Origin: Scolanthus callimorphus
Lineage: Eukaryota > Cnidaria > Anthozoa > Actiniaria > Edwardsiidae
DNA length: 64,000 nt
Direction: 5' to 3'
Assembly: GCA_033964015.1 (NCBI GenBank)
Contig: CM066925.1
Location: 11,144,204-11,208,203 of the forward strand
Shown here: one piece after another, positions 12,801 through 21,375 of the stretch
Layout: every line of letters starts with the position of its first letter
Position numbering within the stretch: the first letter of the stretch is position 1
The notes under the pieces: generated by a model
The model's database searches: none
Seen by the model: the letters and a program-made list of their open reading frames with translations, nothing else
What the model was told of the DNA's origin: nothing
Made by a program: the position numbers and the translations under genes

Positions 12801-15800
12801 TACGTTTGCCGCAAGAGAACACAGCTCATCTAGGGGGCTTTCCTGATTTACCACTTCCAAAGCAATTATGAAATGTGGCATCAATTGAGAAAGAAAGAAT
12901 TAAAGCTAGCAAGTTTGGCCAAGCAGCAAAGAGGACATCCAACTTTGATTTGCTGGTCACACAGGTACCCCCCCCCCCCCCCCCCCCCCCAACACACACA
13001 CACAAACAAACAAAAAAGAGTGGTGACTGCAGCTATACAGATGGGGATTGACCTTGAGCCTCAAGCTGTCATTACCGACAGAACCCAAAAATGGCAAGAT
13101 TTCTACCCTAAGGTCAGGTAAAGTCAGATACCAGGCTTGATTCTTTGCATAGAGTATCCTTATACAATAAGAAACAAAATAGAAATGAGTATTTTTTTCT
13201 AATTGATCCGTCTTTGAGATATGAGGAGTTACACTTTGGTTGCTGCAGCACTTTTTGACATTTTTTGTTAGAATTGTACAAATTTTGCCATAAAACGACG
13301 CAGTAACCAAAGTTTAGCAGCTGATATCTTAAAGACGGATCAATTAGAAAAACATTCTCATTTCCATTTTGTTTCTTATTGTATAAGGATACTCTATGCA
13401 AAGAATCAAGCCTGGTATCTGACTTTACCTGACCTTAGGGTAGAAATCTTGCCATTTTTGGGTTCTGTCATCATTACCTATGCCCGTACTGCTAAGCACG
13501 GACAAGTAAACCTCTTCCCCTCTGGCTTGATCATCAACCCAAAGTCCCCCTGGCTTGCATTGCTCCCCCGACCGAAAAGTCTTTGACCCTTCAACTATGG
13601 TGCCAGTACACTTTCCTGTTGTAATACTGGAAATCATAGGTTCCAACGGGCACTTCTTTCTGACGATGTTGACTACTTGTCCAAAGATCCTACCTTAAAC
13701 AGTTTTTCAGTGAAGAAAATCACATCTTTTACAGGTACAATGTCAACTAGCTTTAACTGGACCAAAGAAAAATACAGTCTAAAAGGTTGGGGAAGCCATG
13801 ATTCAGCACCAAGACCTTGTTTACTTCTCAAGTTATGTGCATAATTCAATTTATGTGGTTAATTTTGCTCATTTGATTAACACCCACATCCAGTAAGGAT
13901 ATTGTGAATAACAGTGGAAAACCACAATATTGTTATGGTCTGCACATCTCTTTATTTGAGAAATTTTCTGAATGATAGTTAATTGTGAATTGTTTTCATT
14001 ATGTACATGATACAAAATTTTGTAAAAAAATTGCTATCTAATATAATTATTGTAAATATTTTATAAGTTGTATTAAAAAAAAACTAATGACCTATTCCCA
14101 AAAAAATCCACACCCCTCACCCCCAGCATTATTTTTCACAGACATAGACATCTATTCAGGACTACCCGGCTACATGGGGGTCACAGGGTGCAAAAGAGGG
14201 GGGGGTACGTATATTTTCTGGAATCTTTCAAGAAATATTAAATTGCATTGCTGTACATAGAAATATTAAGAATAAATAAAATATAAACATTTTTGAGTAT
14301 TTTACAGCATGCAAGACATCATTTGTAAAACCCTGCATGACCATGCATTATAATTATAATTACCTGTGTATGAGAAACCCTCACCCACCATTTAGAATCT
14401 ACCAACAGGATTAATTGAATACAACCAGCACACAGATAAACCAAATTGATAGTGGCTGGTCAACTTTTGGGGACCACCAATCCTTGCATTATAAATTTGG
14501 TCTGCCCAGAAAGCTAAGAGGAATTTCTGTGTCAAAAATGTGATACTCCTTGATCATCTGTATTGCATGTTGCACAAACCTCCTTGCTTCAAGATGAGGG
14601 GGGATGTTCAGATCATGCATCTTTCTCTTCTCTAGCATAGTTGTGATATCAAATCCTTTATCAGCCGTGGCACTCAGGGTAGTGTTACTTTTATAAGCAG
14701 AGGCACAGCTGAATAATGTAGTTGTGACTGAAGAAGTAAAGGATGATGGACGCTGTACATTAAACTCTGTCAGAAACATTAACTCCCTTATATGTTTCTG
14801 ATTCTGTGCAATCTAGTATTAGTAGAAGGGTAAGTGAGCTGAAAACAAGCATGTATATGCCTCGCCCATTACTGCATCTCTATACTAGGCCATACAGGTT
14901 GATAACCCCCAAAAATGAATTAATAGTTAGCCCATGAAGTGATTTTCTACTTACAGTAGAAGGAGGAATACAAAATCGGCCAGCTAAATCCTGGGTAAGT
15001 TAGCCCAGTCTGACCTTAACAATGAACATAAAAATCATCAATCATCGCCATATTCAACTGTCGAGGGGAAGGTCTTGACTGTTCATTCCTGCACTGTACC
15101 AGTACACGTATATCATTTTGATACATTGGGCTATTATTTTATACACCTGTTGGAAATGTTTATAACTTGGAAATCCAGTGTAAAATTTAATACTTTCATC
15201 ATTTGCAGAAAATATCTCAATCCCAAATCTCTCAATCTCCACATCAGAAAACTTCAAATCTCTAATTCTGCTTATGTCTGAGGTTGGCAAAGGATCTGCG
15301 GGACAAGGTTTAGAAAAACTGTTTAATCAAGGCTTACATAATATCATTAGAACATTATTAAAGTATTCGATTGTACCTTGTTTCTCGGCCATAGTGTTGA
15401 CAGATAAATACCCTGGAGATAAATCAACAACACATTATATCCTGACATCTTTCGAGTACTAAAAACAAACTCCAACAATGCAAAATTATTTCCTTTAAAC
15501 ATTCAAATCAGTCAATTGCCTAGCAAAGAGAGAGTATTTTGATATCGGGCGCCATTTGTTGCTCGAGTAATCCATCAACTAAAGTACTTCGTATCGGTGT
15601 TGAAGCAGTCTTTTTCGCACAAAAACGGAATAAATTCGCTATAAAATCTCTTCAACTAGCAACCAAATGTCAAGGAAAATAACTTGGGTCGGTCACTGGG
15701 TGTCAAAAAGGGGAGAAACCCTGAAAAAAGTCTAAACAAACACTATTTTAGTGCCAGCAGCTGCGGAATGTGTTAACAAAAATGTAAACAAGAGACATTT

Positions 15801-18800
15801 TCACGATGTCACTGCCTCGAGTTTTCGCGTTTAAAAATGCCAAAACTACACAAAATGGCAAGAAAAGTCTCTTGCTAATAATCTACGGGTGTTTTTTTGT
15901 TGCATTTGATGATCAAAAAGGACCAAAACAATGAAAAACAAAAGATGACTTTTACCTTGCCTTCCCGCTCGTCACGCACGCCGGCCGACAACTTTGCTAT
16001 CCAACATGGCGTCGCTAGGCACCAAACAGTCACGTGACCGTTCCATGCAAAAGGCCTATTATCCAATTTAAACAATTTAAACACTAAAACTAGCCATCTC
16101 TTATACCACAGGCAGCCCACGACAAGGCCACAAGAATGACATGATGATGGTGTAACATACGAGTGTTGCTCTTATTTTTAAGTTGCTCTTTTTAATACGA
16201 TTCCGTTACCTGCTGTCAATTCCACGATGATGGTATCTACGCCAGGTTTATACTCTCGGCTGAGTATGGCGCGCATGCCAAACGGCTGACCTCTGCTGAC
16301 CAGATGCACATTCTTCTTTTCGTCAGCCCCGTGTTCGTTTAGCAAATCCACTTCGGTAACAGTCAGCTGTTGTTCTACAAATGAGTACATTCATTAGATA
16401 TTGTCAAGGACAACTAAATAACATATGCAGAGTTCAAGAGCTAAGAGTTCAAAGTCACTAATCTACATAGATTTAGAAAAATTCTTTTGCCCGGATCGAG
16501 TCGGACTACACATTTAGACACGGCCTGAACGACCGATAAAACACATTCTAAAATTCATGATTTATTCATAAGTTCTGTGACCAATGGGTGAACCCAAGAT
16601 TGATCACGTGCCGTGTTTCTAACAACGATAAAGACACTCATGTTTTTTAATCCTAATAGACGCGGTACCCCGGATATATACCCCGGACGAAGTGTCTATT
16701 TCGACACGCGGTGGACCCGTGATCCGAACCAGTGCTAGTGTGCACTTCTAGTTCCGAACCTACGGATTTTTCAACACTCAAAAAAATACCTGGTAGAATT
16801 TTCAACAAAAAAAAAAAAATACTTTTACTACAAATTTCATACCCCCAAAATACGTCGGACCCCCCCATCATACCCCCCCTGGACTCAAAACATCTCCTCA
16901 TGCTTGTACCTTCGTCATAGGCGTTGATCACGACCATTTTTGCGCCCCCATGTTTGTATTTCACGTGCTTCCTCCAAACATGGTCATCGTTGCCTTTAGT
17001 TTGCGTGTTGATTGCGATCTCACAGCCTCCAATTGCAGCGGTTAACGGGATTGCCACCTAAAATTTCAATAAATAAATTACTCCGTCTCGATCCTTTTAT
17101 CCGTGGGGCGTCAGGCGCCAAATATTTCGACGGATACATTTCTTGTAATCTGCTATTTTTTGGAATCGAGGGCTTGCCCAACTGAACTATGCACGCGCTT
17201 TTGTAATTCACTCCATCTCGAGTGTTCATTACTGTGCATAGTTGTGAATGCAGACGAGAAACTGAAGAAGCTTGAATCGAGATAATAGACAAGCTTGAGG
17301 AAACCTTTTACTCGTTGGTATTCTTTTTCGGCTTCAAATTGAGGCTCCAACTGTATTTATGTGCCGTTGATGCGGTAGAGTAGAGAATTCGAAACAACTA
17401 TTTTGCGAAATTCAAAATCCACAGTCTAACCCTACACGAGTCTAGACCACTCGACTCGTACCCAGTCACCGTGTAGAAAAGTCGAGGAACGCAGGGGAAT
17501 GGGAAGGATCAGCGGAGCGCAGGGGGTTGTGGGAAGGATTCGCAAGGCACGCAATGGATTGTGGACCGGGTGAAGCTTTCCTTCACTCGTCCCACAAGAA
17601 TTGCGCGCCGCGCTTATCCTTCCCATAATCTCCAGGGGCGTAGCCAGGGGGGCCCGCCCCCCCCCTTTCTCTGAAATTTTCCCATACATTTACTGTATTT
17701 GCTGGAGAAAATTTGCGCATTTTCGTCACATGTTTTCACTATCCGGCCCCCCCTTCAGAAATTCCTGGCTACGCCGCTGATCTCCAGCGCTCCTTGACTT
17801 TTCTACTATTAGCAGCGGAGCAGTGATTTGACCTACTTAACGGGTAAAAGTCTGACTCTAGTGCTAGAGTAGGTAGGGCTGTTGATGGGCTCCTGTTCCA
17901 ACCTCACACGATCACATTATTTCATAAACATCACCTGGATGATAAGTTTATTCATGGTTGTATCATTGAGGACGGTCACCGCTGACCATGTATTGACATC
18001 TCCTCCAGACTCGGGAGGCTTGACGGCTATCTCTACCGTGGTAGCCTTTGCGTCACCTCCAATGGGAACATAGCTTAACGTTCCGTCCTCGACTCCTACT
18101 CCTAAAAACATTGTATATTAGTGAAGCCTCTAAAGTGACCAAGTCCTCAGCACCATTGGTACAATGGATGATTCCAACTATAAGAGTGCACGCTCTTCTT
18201 TATTCAGAAATGCCCAAGCCTTGTCCCACAACTACCAGACTGCAGCGCGCGCTTTCTTAACAGTTTGCTCGACAAATGTCCCACATCTACCGACATGCAG
18301 CGCGCGCGTGCGTTATAGCTGGAATCGTCCATTTGTGGCCTTATTTTCGCTCTCGATCGTAATTCTCTTTGTCGAGAGGAGACTTGAATCCTTCACGAGA
18401 TTTTCTCATTTTATCCGCGGACACCTCATTTTCGTGAACCAAGAGTCATTGTACAATCACTATCATGGGGATTTTTTTTCCAGGTACATGGACATTACCT
18501 GTATATACCGGATTACCTGTTGTGAATTCCAAGGAGATTGTATCCTTGCGAGGGTTATACTCCCGGCTGAGGTAGACGTGCATGTTTAACTGTTGCCCTC
18601 TCCTGATGAAAAGCAAGTTTTCCCCATTTGCTTCAGTCCAGAGGTTTTCAGATTGTTGCAAATCTACCTTGGTGACAATCAGCGGTTCTATAGACAAACA
18701 CATAACCATTAGACAAGAGAGTAAATAGATAAGAGTGTTCCTCTGTAACTTAAATATGTCCTTAACCCAGCGCAGTCACAAATGTTCTATTTTTAGATAC

Positions 18801-19608
18801 ACTTTTTCCCATTAAATCACATTTGCCACCTATTTAACCAATCTGGATGTTCCATTGTAACGTGAACTTGCATGGGCTAGTTTTTATCAAACTTCATACA
18901 AACATCCAAATTGTAAGATGCATTGTCAAAAGACTTCCACATTTCCACATTGAATTCTTTTGTTTTCTAACAATGTTGTCCGTCAGTCTGTCTTAAAGGA
19001 GCATTGTCACGATTTTGGGGTTAATTCAGCTTGGTAACTAAACTGCAGTCAAATTCACAAGAAATAAGCAATAGACCTTTTCCGCTTAAGTGGGGGCCCT
19101 GTGGTTTTGCTAGTTGTTTTTTCCCAACTGGCACTCATGCGAAACAATGTCTTTTGTTTTCTTGTAATGCACGAGAAAATTCATTATTCTTATACCAAGC
19201 TACCCTGGGGACCAGAGGCTGAAACTCTGCCCTTTCGCGTTTGTGTTGTTTCTCGGGAAACTCTTGGACGTCGAGCCTCTGGTTTCCAGGGTAATACCAA
19301 GCTGAACATTTTTCAAACTTAGCGAAGATGGCCTAATAACAGTTATAAGATTAGTAACTTGAAGCATAATTTCAAATTCTGAGTTGTTTATGTAGCCCAC
19401 TGGTCTTATTTTATAACATTTTGTCGAGACATCGTGACCTAGCTCCTTTAACAAAGTCTAAATCATACACACTTAATTCTGGCCGTGATGCCATCGGTGT
19501 TGTATCGGCAGGAGCGACAGGAGAGGCGCCATCGTGTCCGCCGAAACCAAGCGAACCCCATGGAGTGTCGTCATCCGAGTCCTCGTCGTCAGTCAAATCC
19601 CCAATCAT
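490..19608 (-). CDS. Transglutaminase gene B with four tandem N-terminal domains (3' end off window)
   Basis: Predicted Ca-dependent protein-glutamine gamma-glutamyltransferase. Exons (high to low): 19608-19473 (tentative start exon), 18687-18517, 18101-17935, 17057-16910, 16374-16210, 11235-11075, 10214-10067, 9747-9580, 8268-8105, 7224-7083, 6659-6477, 5827-5697, 5099-4952, 3835-3717, 3434-3327, 2076-1902, 619-490. From 18687 on, every exon has AG/GT borders and all phases join without a stop. The family normally has one N-terminal beta-sandwich, a catalytic core and two C-terminal barrels. Here the three-exon N module occurs four times before the core. The active-site motif YGQCWVFSG is in exon 2076-1902; exons for the catalytic His and Asp and the barrels lie left of the window. 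About 800 codons are visible. The start is uncertain: an acidic exon ([12 protein letters not shown]) with a weak GTGTGT donor fits phase 1. Several splice borders are embedded in tandem arrays. A chain of separate decayed genes is the alternative, but the uninterrupted frame argues against it. Confidence 0.85.
599..729 (-). repeat. Two-copy tandem duplication over an exon acceptor (gene B)
   Basis: Two roughly 63-bp copies each contain the end of the intron (TTCCTAG acceptor) and the first about 20 bases of the CRALGIP exon. The functional copy is at 599-661, since only there does the exon continue. The second copy (668-729) is an upstream decoy acceptor followed by a truncated exon start. 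Confidence 0.8.
766..1940 (-). repeat. ~65-bp x 18 array made of the transglutaminase active-site exon end plus 5' splice site
   Basis: Read on the minus strand, each unit contains codons for [13 protein letters not shown] (the active-site motif), then a GTGAGTACATG donor and about 25 bases of intron. The copy at 1902-1940 is the real exon end; the other 17 or so lie in the downstream intron. Some copies keep the motif exactly, some have YGRCRVFS, and the three nearest the exon have TGG changed to TAG. About half read CAC rather than CAG before the donor. A pyrimidine-rich tract ending in CAG precedes the Cys codon, so each unit could be read as acceptor plus mini-exon plus donor. Confidence 0.95.
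2020..2485 (-). repeat. ~130-bp x 4 array containing the acceptor and first codons of the active-site exon
   Basis: Each unit contains (minus strand) an ACTCGCAG acceptor followed by [19 protein letters not shown] codons, then unrelated intron sequence. The functional copy is the lowest one, with the exon starting at 2076; three upstream copies end at about 2207, 2337 and 2467. The exon is therefore flanked by arrays of its own 3' border on one side and its own 5' border on the other. Confidence 0.9.
3108..3205 (+). repeat. Inverted copy of the active-site exon acceptor region
   Basis: The plus strand here carries the acceptor, the [12 protein letters not shown] codons and the preceding intron bases that elsewhere lie on the minus strand (2020-2485). 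Transcribed with gene B, it would be antisense to the true exon start, allowing an RNA hairpin across about 1 kb. Confidence 0.85.
3904..4392. repeat. G-rich ~22-bp minisatellite
   Basis: About 22 copies of a unit like GGGAGAGACCCCTTGGTGGG with CCTTAGTGGG and GGCATAGACC variants, in the intron between core exon 3835-3717 and module N4. It creates an open frame on the plus strand that has no coding support. Confidence 0.9.
4952..6659 (-). CDS. Gene B Transglut_N module N4 (exons a, b, c), next to the core
   Basis: Exon a (6659-6477) has [24 protein letters not shown] and [15 protein letters not shown]. Exon b (5827-5697) has PKSTMIQL and EWSAMI. Exon c (5099-4952) has [16 protein letters not shown] and KIILLFNPF. 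Among the four modules it is the one most like the single N domain of gene A ([26 protein letters not shown]), so it is probably the ancestral copy and N1-N3 the additions. It splices in phase 1 straight into the first core exon (3835-3717). Its introns hold a TTAA-flanked MITE (5260-5586) and a roughly 65-bp tandem repeat (5931-6240). Confidence 0.85.
5260..5586. mobile_element. TTAA-flanked MITE, family 1
   Basis: The segment starts TTAAAGGGG-TATGTCACGG and ends GTGCCCCTTTTAA. A second, longer copy is at 56654-57045, and a related fragment lies near 28745-28860. TTAA ends suggest a piggyBac- or Kolobok-type mobiliser. There is no coding content. Confidence 0.75.
5931..6240. repeat. ~65-bp tandem repeat, five copies
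   Basis: Imperfect units share AGTACAGATTAATA(G)ACAGAAGAAG followed by a CTTTCCACCCTG segment. It lies in the intron between exons a and b of module N4. Confidence 0.8.
6312..6422. mobile_element. Degenerate copy of the CACAGGGAATTTCTGCAG hairpin MITE
   Basis: Its ends TTCTGCAGGAAAACC and CTGCAGAAATTCCCTGTG and inner CCCATG blocks match the palindromic family found intact at 10458-10633. Confidence 0.55.
7083..9747 (-). CDS. Gene B Transglut_N module N3 (exons a, b, c)
   Basis: Exon a (9747-9580) has [27 protein letters not shown] and TAG. Exon b (8268-8105) has DGWSAVIV and ELTIQ. Exon c (7224-7083) has [18 protein letters not shown], but the usual LFNAF at its end is reduced to LFSSG. Phases match the other modules. 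The last 50-60 bases of exon a plus its donor are the repeat unit of the 14-copy array at 8661-9640. Only the upstream-most donor keeps the frame: reading past it meets TAA after about 12 codons. Confidence 0.83.
7480..7815. repeat. 37-bp tandem repeat, about nine copies
   Basis: The unit is TCCTTAGCTATGGTAGGATT plus GCTTGTTATTTTTGTAA. It lies entirely within the N3 intron between exons b and c and touches no exon border, unlike the other arrays of this gene. Confidence 0.9.
8661..9640 (-). repeat. 70-bp x 14 array made of exon N3a's 3' end plus its donor
   Basis: Each 70-bp unit (minus strand) encodes [20 protein letters not shown] and then a GTAACGATT donor, and the next unit starts at once. 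The upstream-most copy (9571-9640) is the real exon end; 13 copies follow in the intron, nearly identical to each other. Seventy is not a multiple of three, so most downstream donors would break the frame. Confidence 0.95.
10067..16374 (-). CDS. Gene B Transglut_N module N2 (exons a, b, c)
   Basis: Exon a (16374-16210) reads [15 protein letters not shown] then [18 protein letters not shown]. Exon b (11235-11075) has NGWSAEIV and EFVIQ. Exon c (10214-10067) has [15 protein letters not shown] and KMVVLFNAF. Phases are 1-0-0-1, the same as the other modules. The intron between a and b is about 5 kb because a 4.6 kb long-inverted-repeat element (11444-16060) has inserted there. N2 and N3 share the opening LTVTxVDLLxEH and look like the closest pair of modules. 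Confidence 0.85.
10458..10633. mobile_element. Hairpin MITE (CACAGGGAATTTCTGCAG family)
   Basis: It is a near-perfect palindrome of about 176 bp: CACAGGGAATTTCTGCAGAA at the left and its reverse complement at the right, with CCATCCATGGGAAAAGCTGA inside each arm. Other copies are at 38022-38182, 45290-45449 and 55793-55968. Confidence 0.85.
11444..16060. mobile_element. 4.6 kb DNA transposon with ~820-bp terminal inverted repeats
   Basis: The arms 11444-12266 and 15240-16060 are near-identical reverse complements, beginning AATAGGCCTTTTGCATGGAA. A second hairpin is nested at 13079-13469 (arms about 160 bp). A minus-strand remnant at 14489-14779 has ADKGFDI, LNIPP and an Arg/His-rich tail ending [12 protein letters not shown], resembling the C-terminal part of DDE_Tnp_4 (Harbinger/ISL2EU-type) transposases but with internal losses. 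No clean target duplication is visible; TTTAAACACTAAA occurs just outside both ends. It sits in the N2 intron of gene B and is non-autonomous as it stands. Confidence 0.8.
14489..14779 (-). pseudogene. Remnant of a DDE_4-type transposase
   Basis: A 96-codon open frame inside the long-inverted-repeat element. [26 protein letters not shown] and [15 protein letters not shown] follow the order seen at the end of DDE superfamily endonucleases (the 'DKGF' Asp region, the LNIPPF linker, then the RxxxxIKxxxI helix). The catalytic domain upstream is not intact and no start or splice structure is evident. Confidence 0.5.
16910..18687 (-). CDS. Gene B Transglut_N module N1 (exons a, b, c)
   Basis: Exon a (18687-18517) carries VTKVDL, IRRGQ and [15 protein letters not shown]. 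Exon b (18101-17935) carries NTWSAVTV and KLIIQ. Exon c (17057-16910) carries [16 protein letters not shown] and KMVVINAY. This is the strand order of the family's N-terminal immunoglobulin-like sandwich. The module enters in phase 1 and leaves in phase 1, so it can be duplicated without breaking the frame. Exon a has two GTAAT donors 18 nt apart (exon end 18517 or 18499), an in-frame choice of six residues. Intron material includes a GGGGCGTAGCCAGG-type MITE at 17633-17780. Confidence 0.85.
17633..17780. mobile_element. Short MITE with GGGGCGTAGCCAGG ends, copy 1
   Basis: It runs from CAGGGGCGTAGCCAGG to CCTGGCTACGCC with CAGCAAATACAGTAAATGTA inside. It lies in the N1 intron of gene B. Other copies are at 20301-20457, 20746-21002 and 52459-52594. 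Confidence 0.8.
19198..19296. mobile_element. Small palindromic element near the gene B start
   Basis: The inverted ends TACCCTGGGGACCAGAGGCT and AGCCTCTGGTTTCCAGGGTA enclose about 60 bp. It resembles other 'CCCTGGGGAC' palindromes in the window. Confidence 0.55.
19473..19608 (-). CDS. Tentative first coding exon of transglutaminase gene B
   Basis: The ATG at 19608 opens an acidic stretch followed by a Gly/Ala/Pro-rich segment ending in SRPEL. A GTGTGT donor below 19473 leaves phase 1, which is what the next exon (18687) needs. An AG acceptor lies just upstream, so this may be an internal exon or may carry 5'UTR. No family match is recognised, and support is phase, position and composition only. 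Confidence 0.4.
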
Positions 19609-20300
19609 ATGTCTTCTCCACAGATCCAAAGAACCCCTAAAAAATACCGGATCGCCGATAGTTAACCCCTAAAAAATACGCCGGTTAACCAACCATCCGA
19701 ATATAGGGAGTAGTGGGTTTTTGGTGCGCCTAGCATGCGATCTTCTTAGTTGTCAAGTACAACTAGATGTTAATTCTTGTAGAACAATTCTTTATTTGTG
19801 AATTTAAATTTCCATCGTATATACTTTTTATTTTACCATTAATTCTTCACACAAATCACTAGAGCATGGGGAGCCTGTGGTGGGTTTGAGAAAATTCGAA
19901 TGTCTTACTGACGCAAAATAGATGAGAAATAAAACAATACAATGACAGGACAAGAATAATATACGCTTGAAAACATGTTTTGACTGGTGTCTATAGTACT
20001 GCAAGTCACTTCCACGTCGAAACTACCACCAGAGTCTCCAAGCTTCACTCGTTATACAAAACGCATAGTCGAACGTCTAACTGACCCAAAATTGACGAGC
20101 AAAATTGTTGAAATCATGGTTAAATTACAGAAGCGAGACCGAGAGAGTCTCATCGCTGTAGGTGTTTGCAACTACTAAACATAGGTCCGCTAACGCGAAC
20201 GGGAAGCTATTTGCGATTGCCATGAGACATTGTACTCCCCCCTCCAACCAAAATTCCTGGTTACGCTTCTGTATACGTACTTCGGTCTATTTAACAATTC

Positions 20301-20457
20301 AGGGGCGTAGCCAGGGGGGGCCCGGCCCCCCCCCCCCTTTCTCGGGAGATTTCCCATACATTTACTGTATTTGCTGGAGGAAATTTGAACATTTTCGTCC
20401 CATGTTTTCACTATCCGCCCCCCCCCCCTCCTTCAGAAATTCCTGGCTACGCCACTG
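20301..20457. mobile_element. Short MITE with GGGGCGTAGCCAGG ends, copy 2
   Basis: Same ends and core as the copy at 17633, with longer C runs next to the ends. Confidence 0.8.
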
Positions 20458-20497
20458 CAATTAGACCTCGAGGCCGAATGTGCTATGATGAATATAG

Positions 20498-20709
20498 CCT
20501 CCTCCGCAGGCATCTCCGTGTGATTTCCGTGTGCTTTGCATCGTTTTGCATCGCTTCGTTGGCGGTTTTGGCAGAGCGGAACCTGAGAACGAGTTCAAAC
20601 CCTTTCACGGCCCTTTCACGATCACACCACCGGAAGTCCAACCAAGCGCGTCGAAGAAGGCTCGAAATAGGTGTTTCAAAACACAACGAGACGCCTGCGG
20701 AGGAGGCTA
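20498..20709. mobile_element. Palindromic MITE with CCTCCGCAGGC ends
   Basis: Inverted ends CCTCCTCCGCAGGCATCTC and GAGACGCCTGCGGAGGAGG. A partner copy is at 51583-51773, next to a lipoxygenase exon donor. Confidence 0.75.
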
Positions 20710-20745
20710 TGATGAATAGACCATGAGGCCCAAGGCAGAATGGTC

Positions 20746-21002
20746 CAGGGGCGTAGCCAGCACTTATGAGAGGGGGGGTTCCAAAATTCAAAAAATAAAA
20801 AACTCCACATAGTTCTCGGGGAAAAACTAGCGTTTGAAGAAATTTGCTACATTTTATTGGAGCTTTTATTTGTTGTCTATTAAATATTTACAATTTTAGT
20901 AGTCAGTCGGTCCAGAACAGAGGCGAGGGGGGTTCCGCTGTGGGAGAGGGGGGGTTCCGGAACCCCTGGAACCCCCCCCCCCCCCCCCTGGCTACGCCCC
21001 TG
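20746..21002. mobile_element. Short MITE with GGGGCGTAGCCAGG ends, copy 3
   Basis: The ends match the family, but the centre (GGGGGGTTCCAAAATTC) differs from copies 1, 2 and 4, so it is a separate subfamily. Confidence 0.7.
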
Positions 21003-21281
21003 TGGTCTATTGATATCATAGCACATGAGGACGAGAGGTCTAATTGCTTTAGTATAAACCAACTAGTTGGTCGGTTTTGGTAATGAATTCCATTATTTTA
21101 TGTTGAAAAAATCAAGTTTTCTTGCAAAGAAAGGTGGTGGTTTTGCCAGGTACGGTCTATCACTAATAGACCATTAGTAGCTCAGCCAATCAGAATGCAG
21201 GATTTGTAATAGACCATTAGTTGGTTTATACTAATTTCCTTTATATCTCGGTCCGAGCCATCCGTTGAGAAGTGGCGAATA

Positions 21282-21356
21282 GCTCAATCTGCAGAGGGCC
21301 GGGGAAAACAAATCAAACCGGGTCGACCGAGGTTCGACTCCCGGTATCGGCTATTT
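21282..21356 (+). other. tRNA-like promoter unit (SINE head) abutting a LINE fragment
   Basis: It has a box A-like TAGCTCAATCTGCAGAG and an exact box B GGTTCGACTCC at tRNA spacing, but the acceptor and T stems do not pair, so it is not a functional tRNA gene. It ends in a T run and is followed within about 20 bp by LINE reverse-transcriptase sequence. Confidence 0.4.
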
Positions 21357-21375
21357 TTTTCTTTTCTCCTCTTCA

